Shown piece after piece: positions 46,023-54,939 of a DNA stretch of 64,000 nt. Within the stretch, counting starts at the first letter, position 1; every line of letters starts with the position of its first letter. Source of the DNA: Mycobacterium sp. SM1 (GTDB lineage: Bacteria; Actinomycetota; Actinomycetes; Mycobacteriales; Mycobacteriaceae); the NCBI RefSeq assembly GCF_018361265.1, contig NZ_JAFLNH010000001.1, forward strand, positions 248,001 to 312,000, written 5' to 3'. A program made the translations under genes and the position numbers. The notes under the pieces are model-generated. The model had not been told where the DNA came from and made no database searches. It saw only the letters and a program-made list of their open reading frames with translations.

Positions 46023-47630
46023 ATGATCGGACAATATACGGGCCCCGGGGTCGGGTTGGGCCAGCTGCTGCTCGCGTTGGATGCGACCATGGTGAGCCTG
46101 GTGGCCGCGCCCCGCGGCCTGGATCTGCCGGTGGCGTCGGCGGCACTGGTGGATTCCGACGATCTGCGGCTGGGCCTGGCGACCGGCGCGGACTCGGCCG
46201 ACGTTTTCTTTCTGCTCGGCGTCACCGACGATGAGGCGCTGGGATGGATTGGCAAACCGGGTGGGCGGCCCCCGGTGGCCATCTTTGTCAAACGGCCCTC
46301 CGATGAGCTGGTGGCCGGTGCGGCGATGGCCGGGACCGCCGTGGTGGCCGTGGAGCCGCGGGCCCGGTGGGAGCGGTTGTACCGGCTGGTCAACCACGTG
46401 CTCGAATATCGCCGCGCCGACCCGCTGACGGACTCGGGCATCGACCTGTTCGGTCTGGCCCAGTCGTTGGCCGACCGCATCCACGGGATGGTCAGCATCG
46501 AGGACGAGCAGTCGCATGTACTCGCTTATTCGGCATCCAACGACGAGGCCGACGAGTTGCGCCGGCTGTCCATCCTGGGTCGTGCCGGCCCGCCCGAGCA
46601 TCTGGAATGGATTGCCCAATGGGGCATCTTCGATGCGCTGCGAACCGGTGACCGGGTGGTGCATGTCGCGGAGCGACCCGAGTTGGGGCTGCGGCCGCGG
46701 CTGGCGATCGGAATTCACCAGCCACCGGTCGACGCGCGCCGCGCGCCGGTGTTCGCGGGCACCATCTGGGTCCAGCAGGGTTCGCGACCACTGGCCGAGG
46801 ACGCCGATGACATGCTGCGTGGCGCCGCGGTGCTGGCGGCCCGCATCATGTCGCGGCTGGCCACCCGGCCCTCGGTAGATGCGCTGCGGGTGCAGCAACT
46901 GTTGGGGCTGCGGGAGGTAGACCCGGTCGAAGGCGGATCTCCCGGCGACACCGTCGCGCTCATCGCCCGCGAACTCGGCATTCCCCCCGATGGACAAGCC
47001 GCCGTGATCGGCTTCCAAGCCACCGATCACCGGGTCCGGTTGGCCGACGTCTTAGCGTTGAGCGCCAGCGCTTTTCGTGGTGACGCTCAGGTCACCTCGC
47101 AAGGCTCGCGAGTATATGTGCTGCTGCCGCAGACTGCGAACGCCCGGTCGGTTACCTCGTGGATCCGCGGCACGATCGCCGCGCTGCGCACCGAGCTGGG
47201 TCTTGAGCTGCGGGCGGTCATCGCCGCGCCGCTCACCGGCCTGGCCGGGGCCGCCGCGGCGCGCCAAGAGGTTGACCGGGTGCTCGACAGCGCCGAGCGC
47301 CACCCGATGTCAATCGGTCAGGTGACATCACCCGCCGAGGCGCGCACCACCGTGCTGCTCGACGAGATCGTCACGATGGTGGGCGCCGACGAGCGGCTGG
47401 TCGATCCACGGGTGCGCGACCTGCGTGCGCGGGAGCCCGCTCTCGCCGAGACACTGCGGGCTTACCTGGACAGCTTCGGCGATGTCGCCGCCGCCGCGAG
47501 ATGGCTGCACGTGCACCCCAACACCGTGCGCTACCGGGTGCGCCGAATCGAGAAATTGCTGTCCACGTCGCTGGCCGATCCCGATGCGCGGCTGCTGCTT
47601 TCGCTCGGTCTGCGAGCGACCGAGCGGTGA
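46023..47630 (+). CDS. pruC: PucR-family regulator of proline catabolism
   Basis: Protein of 535 aa from the ATG at 46023 ([19 protein letters not shown]); the open frame upstream overlaps pruA. An N-terminal sensory domain, a GGDEF-like CdaR region and a C-terminal PucR helix-turn-helix ([29 protein letters not shown], about 490-520) are present. The counterpart Rv1186c (PruC) activates the pruAB genes in response to proline or P5C. The divergent position supports that role. Confidence 0.92.
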   Translation: MIGQYTGPGVGLGQLLLALDATMVSLVAAPRGLDLPVASAALVDSDDLRLGLATGADSADVFFLLGVTDDEALGWIGKPGGRPPVAIFVKRPSDELVAGAAMAGTAVVAVEPRARWERLYRLVNHVLEYRRADPLTDSGIDLFGLAQSLADRIHGMVSIEDEQSHVLAYSASNDEADELRRLSILGRAGPPEHLEWIAQWGIFDALRTGDRVVHVAERPELGLRPRLAIGIHQPPVDARRAPVFAGTIWVQQGSRPLAEDADDMLRGAAVLAARIMSRLATRPSVDALRVQQLLGLREVDPVEGGSPGDTVALIARELGIPPDGQAAVIGFQATDHRVRLADVLALSASAFRGDAQVTSQGSRVYVLLPQTANARSVTSWIRGTIAALRTELGLELRAVIAAPLTGLAGAAAARQEVDRVLDSAERHPMSIGQVTSPAEARTTVLLDEIVTMVGADERLVDPRVRDLRAREPALAETLRAYLDSFGDVAAAARWLHVHPNTVRYRVRRIEKLLSTSLADPDARLLLSLGLRATER

Positions 47631-47737
47631 ACCTCGAATCCCGACGTGCTCGGCGCCGACCGCCGAACGACCGCGGCCTGCCCTGCCGCCTGCCCGCGGG
47701 GCTTGCGGCGTGCCGGCCCTGCGGCTTGCCCGCGGGG

Positions 47738-47764
47738 TTGTCCACAGTTAGGTGGTTATCCACA
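47738..47764 (+). promoter_or_regulatory. two DnaA-box-like motifs
   Basis: TTGTCCACA (47738-47746) and TTATCCACA (47756-47764) lie 9 bp apart, start to start 18 bp, in the 188-bp gap before the 13E12 gene. The second is a perfect consensus 9-mer. A duplicated GC-rich stretch precedes them. Confidence 0.5.
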
Positions 47765-47818
47765 CGGAGTGGTTGCGGGCGGCGCCGCGTGTCGGTGACG
47801 GCCACTACAGTCGCCTGT

Positions 47819-49378
47819 ATGTTCGATGGCTCGGTGCCGGCCGGTGCGGCACTGGCGCACGCCGATGACGCGACGCTGGTGGCGGCGATCGGCGGGTGGG
47901 CGCGCGTGGAGGCCGCCGCCTCGGCGCGCCGGCTGGCGGCCATCGCCGAATTAGTCGCTCGCCGAGTCCAAGGCGGTTCCCCGGAGCGGGGACGATGGTC
48001 ATGCGATAACTGGGATGCCATGGCCGCTGAAGTGGCTGCCGCCCAGGGTATTAGCCACGGCATGGCGTTGGGGCAGATGTATCTGGGTGTGGCCCTGCGC
48101 GACCGGCTGCCCCTCGTGGGCGCGTTGTTCGCCGAGGGCACGATCGGGGCCCGGTTGGTGGCGACGATCGTATGGCACACCGAATTGATCAAAGACCCTG
48201 AAATTCTGCGGCTAGTCGATAAGGCTCTGGCCGAGGACGCGGCACGCTTCGGGCCGCTATCTGCGAACAAGACCAGCCAGGCCATCGAGGCGTTGGTGGA
48301 TCGATATGACCCGGGGGCGTTGCGGCGCACCCGGGCAAACGCGCGCAGTCGCGATGTGGTGATCGACTGCGCAAACCAGCAGGCGGGCACCGCGGCGCTG
48401 TGGGGCCGACTGTTTGCCACCGACGCGGCGGTGTTGGATCGCCGGCTCACCCAGATGGCCCATGACGTGTGTGAGGACGATCCGCGCACCACCGCTCAGC
48501 GTCGTGCCGATGCGCTGGGGGCGCTGGCGGGCGGGGCCGAGCGGCTGGCCTGTTGCTGCGGCAACGCCGACTGCCCGGTCGGCGCCGGCGGTCATGAGCG
48601 GGCGGCGGGGGTGGTCATCCATGTCGTCGCCGAGGCCTCGGCGCTTGACACCCGCCCTGATCCGCACATCTCGGGTGAGCCGCCCACGCCGCGACCCATC
48701 ACCCGCGACACCCCGCTGGCTGAGGCGCTGGCTCCCGACCCCGAACCCGATCCGCCGGTCGGCGGGTCCACACCGGCTGCCGTGCTCACTACCGGTGGGG
48801 TGATACCCAACTCCTTGCTGGCCGAGTTGATCCGAAGCGGTGCCAAGCTCCGGCCGGTGTGCCATCCCGGTGAGGCGGTGGCGCCCGAGGCGGGTTATCG
48901 CCCCTCGGCCGCGCTGGAGCGGTTTACTCGGTGCCGGGATATGACCTGCCGATTTCCCAACTGCGATCGGCCCGCCGAGTTCTGCGACGTCGACCACACC
49001 ATCCCATGGCCGCTCGGCCCGACCCATCCGTCGAACTTGAAATGCCTTTGCAAAAAGCATCATTTGCTCAAAACGTTCTGGACCGGGGTGAACGGATGGT
49101 CCGATCAGCAGCTGCCCGATGGCACCGTCATCTGGACATCGCCAAGCGGGCACACCTACACCACTCGCCCGGCAAGTCTCCTGCTGTTTCCCGCCCTGTG
49201 CCTGCCCACCGGCGAATTGCCTGCGACCCCAACGGTCTATCAACCGCCGCGTGACCGCGGGATCATGATGCCCAAGCGTCGCCGCACCCGCGAACACGAC
49301 CGCGCCCGCCGCATCGACGCCGAGCGGGCACTCAACGCCGCCCACATCGCCGAGCGCAACCACCCGCCACCCTTTTAG
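47819..49378 (+). CDS. REP13E12-family HNH endonuclease (DUF222)
   Basis: Protein of 519 aa from the ATG at 47819. The N-terminal DUF222 domain covers about residues 15-330. The C-terminal HNH domain has [22 protein letters not shown] and [14 protein letters not shown], with the metal-site cysteines and the catalytic histidine. The 13E12 repeat family is multicopy in mycobacteria, and some copies serve as the attachment site of prophage phiRv1. Their biological role is unknown. The copy looks intact. Confidence 0.9.
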   Translation: MFDGSVPAGAALAHADDATLVAAIGGWARVEAAASARRLAAIAELVARRVQGGSPERGRWSCDNWDAMAAEVAAAQGISHGMALGQMYLGVALRDRLPLVGALFAEGTIGARLVATIVWHTELIKDPEILRLVDKALAEDAARFGPLSANKTSQAIEALVDRYDPGALRRTRANARSRDVVIDCANQQAGTAALWGRLFATDAAVLDRRLTQMAHDVCEDDPRTTAQRRADALGALAGGAERLACCCGNADCPVGAGGHERAAGVVIHVVAEASALDTRPDPHISGEPPTPRPITRDTPLAEALAPDPEPDPPVGGSTPAAVLTTGGVIPNSLLAELIRSGAKLRPVCHPGEAVAPEAGYRPSAALERFTRCRDMTCRFPNCDRPAEFCDVDHTIPWPLGPTHPSNLKCLCKKHHLLKTFWTGVNGWSDQQLPDGTVIWTSPSGHTYTTRPASLLLFPALCLPTGELPATPTVYQPPRDRGIMMPKRRRTREHDRARRIDAERALNAAHIAERNHPPPF

Positions 49379-49404
49379 GGAGCGGCATGTCCGGAGGGTC
49401 TGGA

Positions 49405-50319
49405 TCATCCGGCGGCGTACGCCGCGGCGACCTCCGCCGCCAGCCGCGCGTTGGACAACACCAGCGCGACGTTGGCGGCCACCGACGCGCCGTGCGTTTC
49501 GCGGTGGAAGAAGTCCAGCAGGAACGGCGTCACGTCCTTGCCGCGCACGCCGCTCGCCTCGGCGGCGGCCAGCCCGGCGGCGAGCACTCGGTCGTGCAGC
49601 TCGCGGTCCATCTCGTCGTCGGCCGCGATCGGGTTGGCCAGCACCAGCCCGTAGCCATCGGTGCCCAAGCGACGGCGGGCGCGCAGCACGTCGGCGGCCT
49701 GCGCCGGGGTCTCCACCCGCCAGCCGATCGGGTAGCCGGAGTCGGCGAGATAGAAGCCGGGAAACCGGTCGGTGCGGTAGCCGATCACCCCGATATTGAG
49801 GGTCTCCAGCCGCTCCAGGGTGGCCGCGACGTCCAGGATGGACTTGACGCCCGCGCACACCACCAGCACCCCGGTACGCGACAGGGTCATGAGATCTGCG
49901 GACTCGTCCCAGCTGTCACGTGCCCCCCGGTGCACACCACCCAGCCCGCCGGTGGCCACAACCATGATGCCGGCCGCGGCCGCGAAGTGCGCGGTCGAGG
50001 CGACCGTCGTCGCACCGTCCCCGCCTCGGGCCGCTAACGCCGCGGCGTCGCGGACGCTGACCTTGACCACCGCCTCGCTGTCCGCGATGCGCCGCAGCAA
50101 CGGATCGTCCAGGCCGATGTGGGGCTCGCCGCCGACGATCCCAATGGTGGCCGGAACCGCCCCGCCGGAGCGCACGGCCTGCTCGATCTCACGCGCGATG
50201 CGCAGGTTGTCGGGACGCGGCAGGCCGTGGCTGATGATCGTGCTCTCCAGCGCGACGACGGGCCTGCCCGCGGCCAGCGCCTCGGCGACCTCGGGGTGGA
50301 TTCGCACATGGCTAAGCAC
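49405..50319 (-). CDS. psuG: pseudouridine-5'-phosphate glycosidase
   Basis: Protein of 304 aa with the family motifs ALESTIISHGLPRPDN (residues 24-39), VPATIGIVGGEPHIGLD, STAHFAAAAGIMVVATGGLGGVHRGA and GKDVTPFLLDFFHRET, the manganese-dependent active-site regions of PsuG. It splits pseudouridine 5'-phosphate into uracil and ribose 5-phosphate. The usual partner kinase PsuK and a transporter are not adjacent. Confidence 0.93.
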   Translation of the reverse strand: MLSHVRIHPEVAEALAAGRPVVALESTIISHGLPRPDNLRIAREIEQAVRSGGAVPATIGIVGGEPHIGLDDPLLRRIADSEAVVKVSVRDAAALAARGGDGATTVASTAHFAAAAGIMVVATGGLGGVHRGARDSWDESADLMTLSRTGVLVVCAGVKSILDVAATLERLETLNIGVIGYRTDRFPGFYLADSGYPIGWRVETPAQAADVLRARRRLGTDGYGLVLANPIAADDEMDRELHDRVLAAGLAAAEASGVRGKDVTPFLLDFFHRETHGASVAANVALVLSNARLAAEVAAAYAAG

Positions 50320-50418
50320 GGATTACACCCTACGTGGCCGGGCATCACTCGGGCTCCCGCGAGCCGCCGAGACGGTCGCGTGCTGACGGCTTTTTTCGGC
50401 CGGAAAACGGCTGCAGTA

Positions 50419-52434
50419 CTAAGCCGTGCTGACCTCGTGCTCGAGTTGTCGCCTGCCGCCGTCGGGGATCGCCCGGGCGATCCGGGACCCGATGTCGTAG
50501 GGCACGATTATCGCGGTCGCACCCGGGATGCGGCTGACGGCCCGCGCCATCTTTTCCGCGGTCGCGTCGTGAAGCAGCCGGCCCACCAGCGGCGCATATT
50601 CCCGGCGCGGCAACAGCACCGTCACCTTGGTGGCTGGATGTTCGTGCAGTGCCCGCAAAACCAGCTCTTGGGCGGCCCGGCCGAGATGACGATCCGGGCA
50701 GTCGACCACCCACAGTGGAGTGTCGCCATCGAAGTGCTCCCAACTCTCGCGCAACTGCGCGGCATGAGCCGCATCGACCACGAAGTGCACCGCGGTCAGC
50801 TCGTCGGCGCGCAATTCCTTTCCGTAGCGCAGTGCCGCTATCTCCGCGAGGTCAATCGAATCCACAAAGAGAAACACCTGATGTCGCGCATAGTTGAACA
50901 ACTCGGGGCGCTCGTGTTCGGTGCGCGACATCTCCAAAACGGCGGCCTCGGCGCGGTATTGCCGGTTGAGCCGCATCAACGCGAACACCAGCAGCGGGAA
51001 AACGACAACTACCAGCCACGCCCCCTGAGTGAACTTCGTCACCGCGAAGATTCCCACCACAATCGTCGACATGATGCCGGCGGACAGGTTCATCACCATC
51101 TTGCTTCGCCAGCCGGACTGTCGGTGCGTCAGATGGTATTTGGCCATACCGTAGCCGGCCATCGCAAAGCCGGTGAACACACCCATCGCATAAAACGGCA
51201 CCAGCCTGTGCACCGAGCCACCGGTCGCCAGCAACAACACCACCGACAGCACGGTAAGCCAGAGAATGCCGTTGGAGAACACCAACCGATGGCCGCGCTT
51301 GGTCAGCGGCCGCGGCAGAAAACGGTCCTCGGCGACAAAGCTGGTCAGCGCCGGAAAACCGTTGAAACTCGAATTAGCGCCGGTGAACAGGATCGCTGCG
51401 CTCGCCGCCTGCAACAGCAAGTACAAGCTGTTGCCAATCACTCCGCTGCCGAAAACCGCGCGGCCGACTTCGGACAGCATCGACGGATAGCCCGCCGCGT
51501 ACGGTGTGGCGCGGGTGGCGTGCACCAGATAGACCACGCCAACCAACGACAACCCAAGGATACACGCCATTGCGGTCAGCACCCGGCGGGCATTGCGGCC
51601 CTGCGGTTTACGAAAGACATCGACAGCGTTGGAAATCACCTCGACTCCGGTCAGCGACGTGCCGCCGTTAGCGAAAGCGCGCAGCAAAACCAGAATCGTC
51701 GCGCCCATCACCAGCCCGTTGCCCTGATGGACCGGCACCGAGCCGACAATGTGCGCCGGATCGTATTTCGGTAAACCCCAGATGATTTCACGAAACACAC
51801 CGATGGCGATCATCAGAGTCAGCATGATGACAAAGGAGTAGGTAGACATCGCGAATATCCGCCCCGACTGCCGCATTCCGCGCAAATTGGCGTAACAAAT
51901 CAGCAGCACCGCAGCCACAGTGATTTCCACGTGGTAGGGACGCAGCTGCGGTATCGCCGACACCACGGCCACCGTGCCCGCGGCAGGCTGGACCGCCACC
52001 GTGACCACATAGTCGATCAGCAGCGCCGCGGCGGCGATCTGCGCCACCCGGGGACCGAAGTTCTCCCGCGCCACCACATAAGAGCCACCGGCACGGGTGT
52101 AGGCCATGACAACGTGCCGGTACGACGTTGCCACCAGCGCCAAAACCAGCAAGATGACACCGGTGATCGGAAGCACCAGCACGAACGCGGCTAGCCCGGC
52201 ACTCGGCAACAGCGAGATCATAATCTGCTCGGGACCGTACGCGGTCGAGGAGATCGCGTCTGGGGAAAGCGCGCCAAGCGCAACGGGATTCGACAAGCTC
52301 TCCGAGTCCAGGTGCTCACTGGTCAGCGGCTTTCCCAAAAGGAGGCGTTTGCACACGTCGGCGATCGACGGCCGAACGGTTATCCGCTCGCCCGATGCTG
52401 TGACGGCCGCAGTTGCCGTAGCCGATGTTGTCAC
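50419..52434 (-). CDS. KimA-like APC-superfamily potassium/amino-acid permease (copy 1, no OB-fold)
   Basis: Protein of 671 aa, start GTG at 52434 overlapping the stop of copy 2 (GTGA). Twelve or so transmembrane helices occupy residues 40-470. The first helix has SPDAISSTAYGPEQIM, matching the DALSSVAYGTEE motif of KimA (YdaO), the K+/H+ symporter of Bacillus that is inhibited by c-di-AMP. A cytoplasmic alpha/beta domain (about 490-650) follows, including ADELTAVHFVVDAAHA and KVTVLLPRREYAPLVGRLLHD. It ends where copies 2 and 3 continue into an OB-fold. Rv2690c is the M. tuberculosis relative. K+ transport is inferred, not shown. Confidence 0.82.
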   Translation of the reverse strand: MTTSATATAAVTASGERITVRPSIADVCKRLLLGKPLTSEHLDSESLSNPVALGALSPDAISSTAYGPEQIMISLLPSAGLAAFVLVLPITGVILLVLALVATSYRHVVMAYTRAGGSYVVARENFGPRVAQIAAAALLIDYVVTVAVQPAAGTVAVVSAIPQLRPYHVEITVAAVLLICYANLRGMRQSGRIFAMSTYSFVIMLTLMIAIGVFREIIWGLPKYDPAHIVGSVPVHQGNGLVMGATILVLLRAFANGGTSLTGVEVISNAVDVFRKPQGRNARRVLTAMACILGLSLVGVVYLVHATRATPYAAGYPSMLSEVGRAVFGSGVIGNSLYLLLQAASAAILFTGANSSFNGFPALTSFVAEDRFLPRPLTKRGHRLVFSNGILWLTVLSVVLLLATGGSVHRLVPFYAMGVFTGFAMAGYGMAKYHLTHRQSGWRSKMVMNLSAGIMSTIVVGIFAVTKFTQGAWLVVVVFPLLVFALMRLNRQYRAEAAVLEMSRTEHERPELFNYARHQVFLFVDSIDLAEIAALRYGKELRADELTAVHFVVDAAHAAQLRESWEHFDGDTPLWVVDCPDRHLGRAAQELVLRALHEHPATKVTVLLPRREYAPLVGRLLHDATAEKMARAVSRIPGATAIIVPYDIGSRIARAIPDGGRRQLEHEVSTA

Positions 52435-54746
52435 AACACCTCACTTTCTCGGTATTCGACGACGTGGTATGCGGGGTGGACCATCGATAGCGCCCGGCCG
52501 CCGTTTCGGCGTGCTTTCCCGCTAACCTGCAGCAGTTGACCCGGGCGGATGTCCGCACCCTGCCCGGCAGGGAACATAACCTCGACGTCGCCGCTGTCAT
52601 CGGCCACCACGACCCGCCGAAACATTCGCCGGCCCTTGCTGATCTCTTCGACCCGGCTGACCCGGCCCTCAATGGTCGCCCACCGCCCGGCGATGAGGCC
52701 TCCCACCGCGGTAACCGCCGCAGGCAAGTGGAGATGCTGATAGTCCTCACCCCGCGACACCCACCGGTGCGCGGCACCGACCGCCCGTGCGCTCCATCGC
52801 CCGAGGCGGCCGGGGATGGCCTGCGCGATCCGGGAGTCGATGTCGTAGGGCACGATGAGCGCCGTCGCACCCGGGACTCGGCTCACCGCCCGGCCCATCT
52901 TGTCCGCGGTGCGATCATGAAGCAGCCGGCCTATCAGCGGTGCGTAGCTGCGGCGCGGCAACACCACCGTCACCTTGGTGTTTGGATGCTCGTTTCGCTC
53001 TCGCAGGACCAGTTCTTGTGCGGCCCGGCTGAGGTGACGATCCGGGCAGTCGAGCATCCGCAGCGGGATATCGGGATCAAAACGCTCCCAGCGCCGCTGC
53101 AACCGCGCGCCATGAGCCGCGTCCACCACGAAGTGCACCGCGACCAATTCGTCCGGCTGCAATTCCTTGGCATAGCGCAGCGCCTCTCGCTCGGCGAGGT
53201 CGACCGAATCGACGAACACGAACATCCGATGCCGCGCATACTCGGCCGGCTCGTGGCGTCCGTCACGCGACATCTGCAAAACGGCTGCCTCCGCGCGATA
53301 CTGCCGGTTCAACCGCATCAATATGAACACCAGCACGGGGAAGGCAACGACTACTAGCCAGGCCCCCTCGGTGAACTTGGCCACCGCGAAGATCCCCACC
53401 ACGAGCGTCGACATTATCCCCGCGGACAGGTTGATCACGAGCTTGTGGCGCCACCCGGGCTGCCGGTGCGTGAGATGGTGTTTGGTCATGCCGTAGCCGG
53501 CCATCGCGAATGCGCTGAACACGCCCATGGCGAAAAGCGGTACCAGCGCGTTGACCGAGCCGTGCGTTACCAGCAGCAATGCCACCGCCAGCACAGTCAG
53601 CGTGATGATCGCCGTGGAGAACACCAGGCGATGACCGCGTTTCATCAGCGGGCGGGGCAGAAAACGGTCCTCGGCGACGAAATTTGCCAGCGCGGGAAAG
53701 CCGTTGAAGCTGGTATTCGCCCCGTTGTACAAGATCGCCGCACTCGACGCTTGCAGGGAAAGGTACAGAATGTTCCCGATCACCCCACCGCCGAAGACCG
53801 CGCGACCCACCTCCGAGAGCATCGACGGGTACCCGGCCACATACGGAGTAGCCCGGGTGGCATAAGCCAGCCATGCTACGCCCGCGAGCAAAAGGCCCAG
53901 AATCCAGGCCATTACCGTGAGCACGCGTCGAGCGTTGGGGCCTTGTGGGTCGCGAAAGACGTTGACAGTGTTGGAGATTGCCTCGACTCCCGTCAGCGAC
54001 GAGCCGCCGTTTGCGAACGCCCGCAGTATCACCAAGATGGTGGCACCCATCACCAACCCGTTACCTTGATGGACCGACACCGCTCCGGCAAGATGCGTCG
54101 GATCGTATTTCGGCAAGTCCCCGAAGGCCTCACGTATAACCCCGATGACGGTCATCACGGTCAGCATCGCAACGAACCAATACGTCGGCACCGCAAATGT
54201 CCGGCCCGCCTCCCGCAATCCGCGTAGGTTGGCATAACAAAAAAGCAGCACCGCCCCAACGGTGATTTCCAGGCTGTAGGGGCCCAGCGGGGGAATCGCC
54301 GAGGCAACCGCCACCGTGCCCGCGGCGCACTGGATCGCGACCGTAACCACGTAGTCGATCAACAATGCGGCGGCAGCGATCTGCGCAACCCGGGGTCCGA
54401 AATTCTCCCTCGCTACCACATACGAACCGCCGGCCCGCGTGTAGGCCATGACGACCTGCCGGTACGACGCCGCCACCAACGCCAGAATCAGCAAGATCAC
54501 GCCGGTGATCGGAAGCAACAACGTGAACGCGGCCATGCCGGCGGCGGGCAGCAATTCGATCATGATCTGCTCGGGCCCGTAGGCGGTCGATGAGATCGCG
54601 TCCGGTGAAAGCGCGCCCAGAGCAACCGGATTCGATAATCGCTCCATCTCCAACCGCTCACTGATCAGCGGCTTTCCCAGAAAAATTCGCTTGCCCACGT
54701 CGGAGAAAGACACCGGAGTGCCCAACCGGCGAGCCGAGGTTCTCAC
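52431..54746 (-). CDS. KimA-like permease fused to a C-terminal OB-fold domain (copy 2)
   Basis: Protein of 771 aa from the GTG at 54746 (VRTSARRLGTPVSF), with AGGA upstream; the frame is open to 54815. The transport and cytoplasmic parts resemble copies 1 and 3. The C-terminal 85 residues have GLIAGRWATIEGRVSRVEE, VVVADDSGDVEVMFPAGQG and IRPGQLLQVSGKA, an OB-fold like that of the separate protein Rv2694c, which lies near Rv2690c and trkA/trkB in M. tuberculosis. The pairing has here become a fusion. It overlaps copy 1. Confidence 0.8.
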   Translation of the reverse strand: MRTSARRLGTPVSFSDVGKRIFLGKPLISERLEMERLSNPVALGALSPDAISSTAYGPEQIMIELLPAAGMAAFTLLLPITGVILLILALVAASYRQVVMAYTRAGGSYVVARENFGPRVAQIAAAALLIDYVVTVAIQCAAGTVAVASAIPPLGPYSLEITVGAVLLFCYANLRGLREAGRTFAVPTYWFVAMLTVMTVIGVIREAFGDLPKYDPTHLAGAVSVHQGNGLVMGATILVILRAFANGGSSLTGVEAISNTVNVFRDPQGPNARRVLTVMAWILGLLLAGVAWLAYATRATPYVAGYPSMLSEVGRAVFGGGVIGNILYLSLQASSAAILYNGANTSFNGFPALANFVAEDRFLPRPLMKRGHRLVFSTAIITLTVLAVALLLVTHGSVNALVPLFAMGVFSAFAMAGYGMTKHHLTHRQPGWRHKLVINLSAGIMSTLVVGIFAVAKFTEGAWLVVVAFPVLVFILMRLNRQYRAEAAVLQMSRDGRHEPAEYARHRMFVFVDSVDLAEREALRYAKELQPDELVAVHFVVDAAHGARLQRRWERFDPDIPLRMLDCPDRHLSRAAQELVLRERNEHPNTKVTVVLPRRSYAPLIGRLLHDRTADKMGRAVSRVPGATALIVPYDIDSRIAQAIPGRLGRWSARAVGAAHRWVSRGEDYQHLHLPAAVTAVGGLIAGRWATIEGRVSRVEEISKGRRMFRRVVVADDSGDVEVMFPAGQGADIRPGQLLQVSGKARRNGGRALSMVHPAYHVVEYRESEVL

Positions 54747-54939
54747 ATCACGTCCTAACCCGATGAGAGCTGGCCGAAAACTGTCGCATAGAGTATTGGC
54801 AGCTCCTCGAACCACCGTGTTTCGCCGCCGTTTCCACCATGTTTCGTCCTGTTACCATCGCTGAAATCGCCGACCGGCAACGAGGTCGATGGCAGCAGAG
54901 AAATGAAGAGAAATTCCTAGAAAGCCACCGTGGGATTCG

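Noticed and set aside
48257..49858. 533-codon frame opposite the 13E12 gene and psuG
   Set aside because: It crosses two real genes on the opposite strand and in another frame, with no domain.
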